Source: Lachnospiraceae bacterium
GTDB lineage: Bacteria; Bacillota; Clostridia; Lachnospirales; Lachnospiraceae
NCBI GenBank assembly: GCA_009774245.1
Contig: VSNM01000010.1
Location: forward strand, 1 to 48,066
Length of the DNA stretch: 48,066 bases
Direction of reading: 5' to 3'
The notes under the pieces were generated by a model. The model saw only the letters and a program-made list of their open reading frames with translations. It had not been told where the DNA came from and did not search any database. The position numbers and the translations under genes were made by a program. How positions within the stretch are numbered: position 1 is the stretch's first letter; every line of letters starts with the position of its first letter. Below, one piece after another: positions 7,979 to 17,025 of this stretch.

Positions 7979-9580
7979 ATGGGAAGATTTTTAAATATAG
8001 GAAATCAGAAATATGCGGATTTTTCCATGACAAAGTACTTTATCGATAAGACAGAACTGTTGAATGTACTGCTGGAAAAAGATGCCGACGAAAAATTTAT
8101 CTGCTGCAGCAGACCGCGCAGGTTTGGCAAGTCCGTGACGGCAAATATGATGACTGCTTATTTCAGCAGGGGAGTGGATTCGAGAAGTCTGTTTGAGCCG
8201 CTAAAGTGCGCGAAAAATGAGCTGTTTCTGAAAAGTATGAATCAATATGATACCATATTTGTGGACATTCAGGAGCAGTTTGTCGCGGCAGCAGATATTG
8301 GGGCGGAGCCAAATCAATATATTCGAAATTGTATCATAGACGAATTGCGGGAGGAGTACCCTGAGCTCATATCAGGTCAGTTATCTCTGGCGGCGGCATT
8401 GTCAATCGTCAATGCTGCGACAGGCAATCAATTTGTCATTATTTTTGATGAATGGGACTACCCGATCAGGGAGCTTGACAAAGACAGCAAAAAACGGCTA
8501 GATTATATTGAATTTCTGCGCGGGCTGTTCAAGGGCAGCAATGCCATGAGCTATATCCGCCTTGCGTACCTCACAGGCATTTTACCCATGGTTCGCGCCA
8601 AGGGACAGTCAGCAGTCAATAACTTCCATGAGTACACGATGGTCAGACCAAAAGACCTGGGGGATTTTATCGGGTTTACCGAAGATGAGGTTGCCGGATT
8701 GTGCGAAAAATTCCATGTAGATTTTCAGCAGATGAAAGAGTGGTACAATGGCTACAACATCAATGGCAGAGCAGTCTACAATCCGCTGTCGGTGGTGAGG
8801 GCGATCGCGGAGGACGACTTCGGACAATTCTGGACAGACACCGGAACATACGAGGATATCGGAGAGCTGATCAATTGGAATTTCGACGGGCTTCGGGAGG
8901 CCGTGATTGAGATGCTTTCAGGAAACAGAATCCATGTCAATACAGCAGGCTGCAAGAATGACATGCATACTTTTATAAATAAAGATCAGGTCATCACAAC
9001 CCTGATTCACCTTGGCTACTTCGCATACGACAAGACGACGCAGGAGGCGTATGTGCCAAACAAGGAAATTCAAGAGGTCTTTTATTACTATATGGAAAAC
9101 GAGTCAGGTGACAACCTGTCGCGGTTTATGGAGCTGTCAGAAAACATCGTGGAGGCAGTGCTTTCCATGGACGAGGAGACAACAGCGAGACTGGTGCAGC
9201 AGGTGCACAGCGATTTTATCTCCAGCATCGAATACAACGACGAAAACTCGCTTGTCTGTACGATCACAGTCGCGATGATCGCGTTTTTCCGGTACTACCA
9301 CAGACCGATACGGGAACTACCCTGCGGCAAAGGGTTTGCGGACATCGTCTATCTGCCGCTTGCAAAACACCCCAACAGACCTGTCGTCGTGGTGGAATTA
9401 AAATGGAACCAAGACGCCCGGACAGCAATCACGCAGATCAAAGAGCGCGCATATCCAAAATCCCTGCAGGACTACTCCGGCGAGATTCTGTTAGTGGGAA
9501 TCAATTACGACAAAAAAACGAAGGAACATCAGTGTGCCATCGAGAGTTACCAGAAAGAAGGCGACAACGTGTCAGCCTGA
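7979..9580 (+). CDS. AAA-ATPase-like / PD-(D/E)XK nuclease-superfamily protein, copy 1
   Basis: A 533-residue protein of the AAA-ATPase_like plus DUF1703 type common in gut Clostridia and Bacteroidetes. The N-terminal P-loop is CCSRPRRFGKSVTANM, Walker B is FVIIFDEWDYPI, and a nuclease-like core near the C terminus has GFADIVYLPL and VVVVELKWN (D and ExK). The cellular role is unknown; such genes are dispersed and multicopy. The start at 7979 (MGRFLNIG) is chosen for the GGGAGGTGG just before it and the match to copy 2. The product is nearly identical to the gene at 15433, and a distant relative lies at 28091. Confidence 0.85.
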   Translation: MGRFLNIGNQKYADFSMTKYFIDKTELLNVLLEKDADEKFICCSRPRRFGKSVTANMMTAYFSRGVDSRSLFEPLKCAKNELFLKSMNQYDTIFVDIQEQFVAAADIGAEPNQYIRNCIIDELREEYPELISGQLSLAAALSIVNAATGNQFVIIFDEWDYPIRELDKDSKKRLDYIEFLRGLFKGSNAMSYIRLAYLTGILPMVRAKGQSAVNNFHEYTMVRPKDLGDFIGFTEDEVAGLCEKFHVDFQQMKEWYNGYNINGRAVYNPLSVVRAIAEDDFGQFWTDTGTYEDIGELINWNFDGLREAVIEMLSGNRIHVNTAGCKNDMHTFINKDQVITTLIHLGYFAYDKTTQEAYVPNKEIQEVFYYYMENESGDNLSRFMELSENIVEAVLSMDEETTARLVQQVHSDFISSIEYNDENSLVCTITVAMIAFFRYYHRPIRELPCGKGFADIVYLPLAKHPNRPVVVVELKWNQDARTAITQIKERAYPKSLQDYSGEILLVGINYDKKTKEHQCAIESYQKEGDNVSA

Positions 9581-9648
9581 CCTGAGGCACGCCAGGGATA
9601 TAAGGAACTGTTTAGCAACTTGAGGATATCATATCAGGGGAAACACAG

Positions 9649-10461
9649 ATGAGTGAAGAATTAAAATATCCGGTGCTGCTGGTTCACGGCATGGGATTCC
9701 GGGACAGTAAATATCTGAACTACTGGGGAAGGATTCCAGCAAAATTGGAGGAGAACGGCTGCCGGATTTACTACGGAAATCAGGACAGCAACGGAACTGT
9801 CGCGTCGAACGGCACCTATCTGGCTGATAAAATAAGGGAGATCCTATCACAGACAGGCGCCCAAAAACTCAATGTGATCGCGCATTCCAAAGGCGGACTC
9901 GACATGCGGTACGCGATTTCCACATTAAACATGTCAGAATACATTGCCTCCCTCACCACGATCAGCACGCCGCATCACGGCTCCCTGACCGTGGATAAGC
10001 TGCTGCAGTTTCCTGATTTCATGGTCAGGTTTGTGGCAGGCTGCTGGGACATCTGGCTTAGGATCTGCGGCGACAAAAAACCTAATGCCTACGAAGTGTT
10101 CAAAATCTTCTCGACGGCGGAGGCGGAAGCGTTTAACCGCCAGAATCCCGATGCGCCGGAAGTGTATTACCAAAGCTATGCATTTGTCATGAAACATGTC
10201 TGGAGTGACATGCTGATGCTTGTCCCCGCCACAGTCGTAAAATTCTTTGAAGGTGCAAACGATGGCCTGCTCGCGCCGCGGGCTGTCGCATGGACAAATT
10301 TCCGCGGTATCATCACCAGCAGCTCAAACAGGGGAATCTCCCACTGCGACGAGGTAGACCTGCGCCGCAGAAGACTCACCCGCAAAAAGGGCGAGGGCAT
10401 CAGCGATATCACGGACTTTTACGTTGCCATTGCCGACGACCTGCGCCGGAGAGGATTTTAA
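9649..10461 (+). CDS. Alpha/beta-hydrolase, lipase-like
   Basis: A 270-residue hydrolase of the triacylglycerol-lipase type. The oxyanion strand is YPVLLVHGMGFRD, the nucleophile elbow is NVIAHSKGGLDMRY (Ser in A-H-S-K-G-G), and a likely acidic residue lies in FFEGANDGLLAPRA with a following histidine in GISHCDEVDL. STPHHGS after the elbow is typical of lipases and PGAP1-like esterases. No signal peptide is seen, so a cytoplasmic esterase is more likely than a secreted lipase. It follows copy 1 of the AAA gene by about 70 bp and precedes small immunity-like genes. The substrate cannot be predicted. Confidence 0.8.
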   Translation: MSEELKYPVLLVHGMGFRDSKYLNYWGRIPAKLEENGCRIYYGNQDSNGTVASNGTYLADKIREILSQTGAQKLNVIAHSKGGLDMRYAISTLNMSEYIASLTTISTPHHGSLTVDKLLQFPDFMVRFVAGCWDIWLRICGDKKPNAYEVFKIFSTAEAEAFNRQNPDAPEVYYQSYAFVMKHVWSDMLMLVPATVVKFFEGANDGLLAPRAVAWTNFRGIITSSSNRGISHCDEVDLRRRRLTRKKGEGISDITDFYVAIADDLRRRGF

Positions 10462-10501
10462 GGTAACAAAACAATTTTTAGAAAAGAATGGAGAATGAAC
10501 A

Positions 10502-10921
10502 ATGGAAAATCAATACACGTTAAAAGTATATCCCGCAGGAAAAGGAACCACCGTGTACAGGGTGATCGAAATAGCAGGCAAAGAGACGCTTCAAAAACTA
10601 TGTAGCGTGATTATTGACGCATTCGATTTCATTGACGAACATCTGTATGAATTTTGCATGGACAACAGAATGTACAGCGACTATAGCTACCAGTCCGATC
10701 CGGAGCACGGGCAGCAATCGGTCAGGGTAAAGCTTGATAAACTTGGATTAGTCAAAGGACAGAAATTTTCCCTTCATTATGATTTTGGAGACGACTGGAT
10801 GTTCACGATCAATGTCCAGAAAATAACAGAAGTGCAGAAAGCGTCAAAACCTAGTGTTGTCAAAGAAAAAGGGCATATCGAACAATACCCCGACTGGGAC
10901 GACGAAGATTACGATGAGTAG
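10502..10921 (+). CDS. Plasmid pRiA4b ORF-3-like protein
   Basis: A 139-residue protein with the signature of the PRiA4_ORF3 family: a beta-rich start (YTLKVYPAGKGTTVYRVIEI), then the diagnostic LHYDFGDDWMFTINV about 30 residues from the end, and an acidic tail (YPDWDDEDYDE). Members are cytoplasmic and of unknown function, often found in accessory regions. It starts about 40 bp after the lipase-like gene and may be co-transcribed with it. Confidence 0.8.
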   Translation: MENQYTLKVYPAGKGTTVYRVIEIAGKETLQKLCSVIIDAFDFIDEHLYEFCMDNRMYSDYSYQSDPEHGQQSVRVKLDKLGLVKGQKFSLHYDFGDDWMFTINVQKITEVQKASKPSVVKEKGHIEQYPDWDDEDYDE

Positions 10922-10929
10922 GTGTCAAA

Positions 10930-11028
10930 ATGGGGAATATGCAAAAAAGGTTCAATGTGAAAAACAAAAAGACAGGCATACGGGAGATCATGCGTGATGG
11001 GAAATGCATTCTGGAAGTCATGGTGTGA
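10930..11028 (+). CDS. Small ORF, 32 residues, unknown
   Basis: ATG lies eight bases after the previous stop. The product is short and basic (MGNMQKRFNVKNKKTGIREI and so on) and ends before the next gene's ribosome site at 11043. The ribosome site is weak (TAGGTG). Clean codons and tight placement favour a real small gene, but it could be a remnant. No family recognised. Confidence 0.3.
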   Translation: MGNMQKRFNVKNKKTGIREIMRDGKCILEVMV

Positions 11029-11055
11029 AGTACGCCCGCCAAGGAGGGACTTTTT

Positions 11056-11736
11056 ATGCTGATAATACAAAAGATCTGCCTGCAGTGGGGCAAGAAGGTG
11101 CGTGGTGCAGACGGCGACAAGATGCGCATCCAGTTTCCGCATGCGTACCCGATCGCGCCGCAGACCGTACAGGAAGGCGTACTCGTCCAGAACCTCAATT
11201 TTTATCAAAATAAGTCAACGATACTCGACGCCATACAGGAAGAAAAATATCTGGTGGAAAAATACCGCCCGCAGTGGGAACAGCGGGGACAAACCCCAGA
11301 GCGAATTCAGTGGGAACTGCATGACAGGATTTCGTGGATCAAAAAATATCAGTACCAGAATTATGCCGCTATCCAGGAAATCAATCTTGCAAACCTCTCC
11401 ATCTGCCGCGAAGACGACAAGCTGAAATTGTCTTTTTTCTATGATGAGCGCCGCTGCGGCGCCCCCTTCCGCAGAGGGCACAACAAAGATTATCACAATC
11501 AGGACTCTCCATTTTATGCAAGAGATGTCTTAAACGAAACCGCCTTCACGCTGTCACAAGGACAATACGGCCGAATCCTGTGGAATGAGCGCTGTACGGA
11601 CTGCGACGAAGGCACATGGTACTATCAGCTGCATATCTACAACCTGTATCACATGCAAGGCGAAACCATTCCGTGCGACCTTTTCACTGAAAGGATGCCA
11701 GACTGCCAATACCAGCAGCTGGCTCGGCTGTTTTAA
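11056..11736 (+). CDS. Hypothetical protein, 226 residues
   Basis: Good ribosome site (GGAGGG) before the ATG. A soluble, charged protein without signal peptide or membrane segment. The middle holds a helical stretch rich in Gln and Trp (YRPQWEQRGQTPERIQWELH), then a beta-rich half with several Cys and Trp (RRCGAPFRRGHN, ERCTDCDEGTWYYQLHIYNLYH). I recognise no family. Its place between a PRiA4_ORF3 protein, small orphans and toxin-immunity-like genes suggests an accessory or immunity-like role, but nothing in the protein proves that. Confidence 0.6.
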   Translation: MLIIQKICLQWGKKVRGADGDKMRIQFPHAYPIAPQTVQEGVLVQNLNFYQNKSTILDAIQEEKYLVEKYRPQWEQRGQTPERIQWELHDRISWIKKYQYQNYAAIQEINLANLSICREDDKLKLSFFYDERRCGAPFRRGHNKDYHNQDSPFYARDVLNETAFTLSQGQYGRILWNERCTDCDEGTWYYQLHIYNLYHMQGETIPCDLFTERMPDCQYQQLARLF

Positions 11737-11762
11737 TACCAAGTTTTAGGACTGTCGGCAGG

Positions 11763-12062
11763 GTGGCATATAACTGGTCATGTGAAATGACAATTTACCT
11801 GGAGCACAATGTGCAGAAATACGGAATGGGCAGGATTCTTTATGAGGCACTGGAGAAGGCACTGCACAATATGGGTATCCTCAATTTATATGCATGTATA
11901 GGGTATCCGGAACATGAAGACGAATACCTGACAACGAACAGCGCCGACTTCCACGCACATATGGGCTACGTGAAAATCGGAGAGTTTCATAAATGTGGCT
12001 ATAAATTTGACCGCTGGTACAACATGATCTGGATGGAAAAATTATTGGTACGCATGAAATGA
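11763..12062 (+). pseudogene. GNAT acetyltransferase, N-terminally truncated
   Basis: About 99 residues matching the second half of a phosphinothricin-acetyltransferase-like GNAT protein. The acetyl-CoA-binding loop region reads YLEHNVQKYGMGRILYEALE, followed by NLYACIGYPEHEDEYLTTNS, FHAHMGYVKIGEFHKCGYKF and WYNMIWMEK. The family is about 180 residues; here the first 85 or so are absent and the only start is a GTG inside the conserved YNWSCE region, with no ribosome site. It is probably a dead fragment left by a deletion next to the hypothetical gene upstream. Confidence 0.7.
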
Positions 12063-12142
12063 AACAGCCCGCCATTACATACTTTCCCGAATTAAAGAAC
12101 GCGTAAAAAGGAACATCACCAATTTCTAAGGAAGGAACCGAT

Positions 12143-13669
12143 ATGCAAAATTTCAAACCGAAGGCCGCTGTTTTCGTGATTTCAATACTGCTGACTGCCT
12201 GTGGAAAAGACGAAACGGACGAAAATCAGTTTACACCTGCATCAATTGCGGAACAAACGCAGTCTGATCCTGAGATCATCTGCATAGAAGATGTCATAAA
12301 CAATGCCCCTGTGCCAATCCAGGCAGAACAACAAACAGTTTCCGCACACTATAGCACAGAGACAGAAACGGATACAGAAACCGGCAGACAATCCGGCTCA
12401 CAGACACAAGAACTGTATCAATACGAGGTCAAAACCCGCGCAGACGGCAGCTCCTACGCTGTCATTACGGGCCTTTGCGAGGACTACGCCGAGCTTTTTC
12501 AACCCATGTGGGAAATCACCTTTCCGGAACAGCTTGGCGGCGCTGTCGTGACAGAATTTGCCCCAGATGCCTTTCAGAATATCCCCCTGGGAGATTACAG
12601 CTACGGACGGCGGCTGAAATTCTCCCCGGACATCGTCTCGATCGGCGCGCACTGTTTCGAGAACTGCGGACTCACAAGCGTGACTTTCGAGAAGCAGGAC
12701 ACGTCTGGAACGGATTCTTCTGACAAGCTCACTATTGACGAGCGCGCATTCGCAGACAACCCCGAATTGTGGGGCATCTATTTCAGTGACAGAACCGTCA
12801 CTTTGGAAAAGGAAGTCTTTGCGGGCTGCGCGGAGACAGGCTATCTTTGTTATGAAACCTTTCATGACACACCCTCGGAAATGGCGGATTCCCTCAAAAC
12901 ATATGCCGAACAGACTGGCTGGAATACAGCGGAGATTCCAGACTACTATAATAGTGAGCCTATCATAGACTATCCCGGCACGCCGCTCATACTAACGCCG
13001 GAAGTAGGCAGCTTTTTCTATGGGGAAAGTGCCGAGGATGATAACCAGTTCTGTACGTTTGAACACAGCGATGACGCACCGGACTACGGCTTTCCGGAGT
13101 GGCATATCCCCTGCGGCGAGTTCTGCGCGATGGCAGTAAGAGAATACGAGATCATCGCCTCTTCGACACTATTTTCTACAGACGGGAAATACACAGCAGA
13201 CAATTTATACTGGTCAGGCCGGGAGCGCGCGTGGGCGGAGGGCGTGGAAGGCAGCGGTATTGGCGAGAGCATACGCATTACCTCGAGCTGCGGATACAAT
13301 GACGATCACACGGCGGGAAGCCTTATTTTTCTGGAGGGCGACATCGAGCCGGACATCTACGACGGCTATATGCGTTACACCCAGATCTGCATCGTCAACG
13401 GATACGCCAAAAATGAGAAAACCTGGACGGAAAACGGCCGCGTAAAGCGGCTGCTGATGTGCGTGGAAGACCGCCCCTACGCCTACCTGGAACTGGAGGA
13501 CACCATCAATCCCCAATATTTCACACTACCGTTTGATGCAATCAAGGCTGCGGACAGCGTGGAGATTCATTTTGAATTTACGATCGAGGAAGTTTATGCG
13601 GGAACAAAGTACGACGATACCTGTCTTACCGGGCTTGTGATCGATTTTATGGGACGGCACGGGCATTAA
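12143..13669 (+). CDS. Lipoprotein with BspA-type leucine-rich repeat segment
   Basis: A 508-residue lipoprotein. The N terminus is basic, then hydrophobic, and ends in a lipobox, ISILLTACGK, so Cys20 should be lipidated and the protein anchored outside the cell membrane. A Thr/Glu-rich linker follows (TETETDTETGRQ). The middle part has LRR_5/BspA-like turns (FAPDAFQNIP, FSPDIVSIGAHCFENCGLTS, IDERAFADNPELWGIYFSD). The C-terminal 230 residues form an unrecognised beta-rich domain. A strong AAGGAAGG precedes the ATG. A diverged scrap of this gene type lies at 17015. Adhesion or substrate binding is the usual guess for such proteins. Confidence 0.75.
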   Translation: MQNFKPKAAVFVISILLTACGKDETDENQFTPASIAEQTQSDPEIICIEDVINNAPVPIQAEQQTVSAHYSTETETDTETGRQSGSQTQELYQYEVKTRADGSSYAVITGLCEDYAELFQPMWEITFPEQLGGAVVTEFAPDAFQNIPLGDYSYGRRLKFSPDIVSIGAHCFENCGLTSVTFEKQDTSGTDSSDKLTIDERAFADNPELWGIYFSDRTVTLEKEVFAGCAETGYLCYETFHDTPSEMADSLKTYAEQTGWNTAEIPDYYNSEPIIDYPGTPLILTPEVGSFFYGESAEDDNQFCTFEHSDDAPDYGFPEWHIPCGEFCAMAVREYEIIASSTLFSTDGKYTADNLYWSGRERAWAEGVEGSGIGESIRITSSCGYNDDHTAGSLIFLEGDIEPDIYDGYMRYTQICIVNGYAKNEKTWTENGRVKRLLMCVEDRPYAYLELEDTINPQYFTLPFDAIKAADSVEIHFEFTIEEVYAGTKYDDTCLTGLVIDFMGRHGH

Positions 13670-13680
13670 CGCCCGCCAAC

Positions 13681-13896
13681 CTACCACCTCCTCCTGCAAT
13701 AATAATCAATAATCTCCTCCGCCTGCTCCTCCGTCAGACCGGCGTCTGTACAGCCATGCGCCGAACTGCGGACTTCATCCTGCAGGCAGTCCACATACAG
13801 AACATCATTTTCCACGCCTTCCTGCGGGGCATCAATATCACGCTGCAGCAGTTCCGGAATTGGATAAGCTGTCTCAAGCTGCTTGAATTTTCCCAT
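13681..13896 (-). CDS. Small hypothetical protein, 71 residues
   Basis: Leftward gene convergent with the lipoprotein gene, the two stops about 10 bp apart. The protein is acidic and soluble: MGKFKQLETAYPIPELLQRD and an ending rich in Glu (LTEEQAEEIIDYYCRRRW). GGGAATAGGGA upstream serves as a modest ribosome site. It may be an accessory or immunity-type small protein; no family recognised. Confidence 0.5.
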   Translation of the reverse strand: MGKFKQLETAYPIPELLQRDIDAPQEGVENDVLYVDCLQDEVRSSAHGCTDAGLTEEQAEEIIDYYCRRRW

Positions 13897-13986
13897 ATTC
13901 CCTATTCCCCTCCCATCTGTTTTGTTTTATTCTAACACATAGAACCTTAAAATTCTATAGCCTCCCCATTGAATCCCACAATTCAA

Positions 13987-14299
13987 GTAACAGTTCGTTA
14001 CTGTTCACTCCGTTCCAGCAACAGGCAAAAATCCATGCAAAAATTGCAATACGAACTTCGTTCGTGGCGCAAATGGATTTTTGCTTGCAGCCACTACGTT
14101 TTCGTACGTGGCTTGTAAAGCCATAATTAGCAGTAAATGCTAAGTCCTGTGTGAACAGTAACAACAGTTCAGCCTTCGGCTTCCTGTTACGGGCATCAAG
14201 CCATGCAAAATCGCTTCGCGATGGGCTTGATGCTTCTCAACTGCTATGTGTTCTTACGGACTTTGCAGCGTAGTGCAAAGTCCTAAGCTGAACTGTAAC
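13987..14299. mobile_element. MITE-like element C, interrupted by copy B
   Basis: Ends GTAACAGTTCAG (13987-13996 continued at 14171) and CTGAACTGTAAC (to 14299) are inverted repeats with one mismatch. Exact 8-bp direct repeats CAATTCAA flank it (13979-13986 and 14300-14307). Internal hairpins GCATCAAGCC/GGGCTTGATG and GACTTTGC/GCAAAGTC mirror the layout of copies A and B with different sequence. Without the inserted element it would be about 139 bp. No coding potential. Confidence 0.8.
13997..14162. mobile_element. MITE-like element B (166 bp), nested in element C
   Basis: Exact terminal repeats GTTACTGTTCAC/GTGAACAGTAAC as in copy A. Perfect 8-bp duplication AACAGTTC at 13989-13996 and 14163-14170, which lies inside the left terminal repeat of element C. 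It is longer than copy A because it has an extra hairpin (ACGAACTTCGTTCGT) and an added CGTACGTGGC segment. Confidence 0.85.
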
Positions 14300-14421
14300 C
14301 AATTCAACTTTTTGATTTTGTATGGGACATTTTTTAATTTTTAAACATCTATTGTATGAAAGGTGCGATCATGAATCACAAAAAAGGCAGGAAATTCCTT
14401 ATCATTGTATGAAATGAGGGA

Positions 14422-15210
14422 ATGACGGGAAACGAAATGAATACTGAAATTCTTATTCAAAAAGCGAAAATGGGAAATACCGACGCATTCACAGAACTGA
14501 TGAAACTACAGATGCAGACGATGTACCGCACGGCAAAAGCGATTTTAATGAACGATGAAGATGTATCAGACGCCATTCAGGAGACGCTGCTGACCTGCTG
14601 GGAGAAATTGAACGAGCTAAAAACGGATCGGTATTTTAAGACATGGATGACAAAAATTTACAGTGGGCAGAGTGTGGCAATCGCGGCGTATACAAGGACA
14701 ATTTATCTTCCCCAGAAATCACTGAGCGATGAGGAGCTTTTGGAAATCATTGATTTCAACCACAAAATGACGTACAGCATCTATGAAAAGAATCAGGAGC
14801 GTATTCTTGCGCAGGGCAATTGGGAAAGCCGCATGGCGGAGATGACGGATTCGGAGGTTGACAGGATTTATCTGGCTTACTGCGCGTCAAATTTAGAAAC
14901 CGGCGGGGGATTTAGCAGGGCGCTTCGCCAGGAGGAAAACCAGCGGTACGAAGAACTGAATGAACAGTATGAAAACGAGGGCCTCTATCCTGAGACTGAA
15001 TTGAATCTTATAAAGACAGCGGATGAATATACGGGAATCGGCGCCGCGTTTTGTGAAGAAAACAGCACCTATTATATTCCTGACGGGGCGGCATCCGATT
15101 TTGAATTTTTGCAGATCATAGATTTTAATCACAAAATCTCTTATTGTTTTGACAGAATCCATTATGAGATCATGATGGGATTTCGGGAGGATTATCCTAA
15201 GGCGGAGTGA
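14422..15210 (+). pseudogene. ECF sigma-factor region 2 fused to an anti-sigma/DUF4179-like C terminus
   Basis: The first ~70 residues are a clear sigma-70 region 2 (AFTELMKLQMQTMYRTAKAI, NDEDVSDAIQETLLTCWEKL, YFKTWMTKI). At YFKTWMTKI/YSGQSVAI the sequence changes. There is no region 4, and the rest carries two copies of a motif like IYLPQKSLSDEELLEIIDFNHK and YYIPDGAASDFEFLQIIDFNHK, seen in C-terminal parts of proteins encoded next to such sigma factors. The likely history is an in-frame deletion joining a sigma gene to its downstream partner. Without region 4 it cannot read a -35 box in the usual way. The second ATG (14437) may be the real start. Whether the chimera is expressed is unknown. 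Confidence 0.65.
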
Positions 15211-15348
15211 CGAATTTTGATATGCCCATTCTGCACAGCTCCATTGTCCCATCCGCAAGGGAGGAATTTCCAATTCCTGTCAAACCTTCGTCTGTCAGAA
15301 ATAGAATGTGGAGGATCAAAGGTTCGCACGAATCATAAATTGTAACAA

Positions 15349-15377
15349 TTGACGAATCTGCGCCGCAATGTTAGACT
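15349..15377 (+). promoter_or_regulatory. Promoter of AAA/PD-(D/E)XK gene copy 2
   Basis: TTGACG (15349-15354), 17-bp spacer, TAGACT (15372-15377), matching the promoter of copy 1. The leader hairpin downstream (CCGCG/CGCGG) is also kept. Confidence 0.6.
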
Positions 15378-15432
15378 GACATTAGGAACCGCGTCCGCGG
15401 CTTTTCAAAATTGGATGCAGGAGGCGACTATC

Positions 15433-17025
15433 ATGGGAAGATTTTTAAATATAGGCAATCAGAAATATGCGGATTTTTCCAGGACAAAATACTTTGTTGA
15501 CAAGACAGAGCTGTTGAATGTATTGCTGGAAAAAGATGCCGATGAAAAAATGATCTGCTGCAGCAGACCGCGCAGGTTTGGGAAGTCCGTAACGGCTGAC
15601 ATGATGACTGCATATTTCAGCAGGGGCGTGGATTCGAGGAGTCTGTTCGAGCCGCTAAAGTGCACGAAAAACGAGCTGTTTGTGAAAAGTATGAATCAGT
15701 ATAATACAATATTTGTGGACATTCAGGAGCAGTTTGTCGCAGCGGGAACTGTCAAGGAAGAACCCAATCAATATATCCAAAATAATATCATAGACGAATT
15801 ACGGGAAGAGTACTCCGAGCTCATATCAGGTCAGTTATCTCTGGCAACAGCATTGTCAATCATCCATGCTGCGACCGGCAACCAGTTTGTCATCATTTTT
15901 GACGAGTGGGACTACCCGATCAGAGAGCTTGACAAGGACAGCAAAGAACGGCTGGATTATATTGAATTTCTGCGCGGACTGTTCAAAGGCAGCGGCGCTA
16001 AGGATTATATCCGACTTGCGTACCTCACAGGCATTTTGCCAATGGTTCGCATGAAAGGGCAGTCAGCGATCAATAATTTTCATGAGTACACGATGATCAG
16101 GCCAAAAGATCTCGGGGATTTTGTCGGGTTTACCGAAGATGAGGTTGCCGGATTGTGTGAAAAATTTCACGTAGATTTTCAGCAGATGAAAGCGTGGTAC
16201 AATGGCTACAGCATCAATGGCAGGGCAGTCTACAATCCGCTGTCAGTGGTGCGGGCGATCGCGGAGGACGACTTCGGGCAGTTCTGGACAGACACCGGAA
16301 CATACGAGGATATCGGAGAGCTGATCAACCGCAATTTTGACGGGCTCAGAGAAGCTGTGATCGAGATGCTTTCGGGAAACAGGATTCATGTCAATACAGC
16401 GGGCTGCAAGAATGACATGCATACTTTTATAAATAAGGATCAGGTCATCACAACCCTGATTCATCTCGGATACTTCGCATATGACAAGACGACGCAGGAG
16501 GCGTATGTGCCAAACAAGGAAATTCAAGAGGTCTTTTATAACTATATGGAAAACGAGTCAGGTGATAATCTGTCAAGGTTTATGGAGGTGTCAGAAAGCA
16601 TCGTGGAGGCGGTGCTTTCCATGGACGAGGATACGACGGCGCGACTGGTACAGCAGGTGCACAGTGATTTTATTTCCAGTATCGAGTACAACGACGAGAA
16701 CTCGCTTGTCTGTACGATCACGGTCGCGATGATCGCGTTTTTCCGGTACTATCACAGACCGATACGGGAGTTTCCTTGTGGCAAAGGGTTTGCGGATATC
16801 GTCTATCTGCCGCTTGCCAAATGCCCGAACAGACCTGTCGTCGTGGCGGAATTAAAATGGAACCAGGACGCCCGCACAGCGATCACACAGATCAAAGAGC
16901 GCGCATATCCAGAGTCCTTACAAGATTACTCCGGCGAGATTTTATTAGTGGGAATCAATTATGACAAAAAAACGAAGAAACATCAGTGCGTTATCGAAAG
17001 TTATCAGAAAGAATACGGCGGCTGA
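15433..17025 (+). CDS. AAA-ATPase-like / PD-(D/E)XK nuclease-superfamily protein, copy 2
   Basis: A 530-residue paralogue of the gene at 7979, well over 90 % identical by eye. It keeps CCSRPRRFGKSVTADM (P-loop), FVIIFDEWDYPI (Walker B) and GFADIVYLPL/VVVAELKWN (nuclease core). The start at ATG 15433 follows GGAGG and matches copy 1; in-frame codons further up belong to the leader. The last residues differ: the frame ends in EYGG where the sequence switches to a scrap of a BspA-type lipoprotein gene, which supplies the stop. So the copy lost its original few C-terminal codons when it was joined to that sequence. It looks intact otherwise. Confidence 0.85.
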   Translation: MGRFLNIGNQKYADFSRTKYFVDKTELLNVLLEKDADEKMICCSRPRRFGKSVTADMMTAYFSRGVDSRSLFEPLKCTKNELFVKSMNQYNTIFVDIQEQFVAAGTVKEEPNQYIQNNIIDELREEYSELISGQLSLATALSIIHAATGNQFVIIFDEWDYPIRELDKDSKERLDYIEFLRGLFKGSGAKDYIRLAYLTGILPMVRMKGQSAINNFHEYTMIRPKDLGDFVGFTEDEVAGLCEKFHVDFQQMKAWYNGYSINGRAVYNPLSVVRAIAEDDFGQFWTDTGTYEDIGELINRNFDGLREAVIEMLSGNRIHVNTAGCKNDMHTFINKDQVITTLIHLGYFAYDKTTQEAYVPNKEIQEVFYNYMENESGDNLSRFMEVSESIVEAVLSMDEDTTARLVQQVHSDFISSIEYNDENSLVCTITVAMIAFFRYYHRPIREFPCGKGFADIVYLPLAKCPNRPVVVAELKWNQDARTAITQIKERAYPESLQDYSGEILLVGINYDKKTKKHQCVIESYQKEYGG

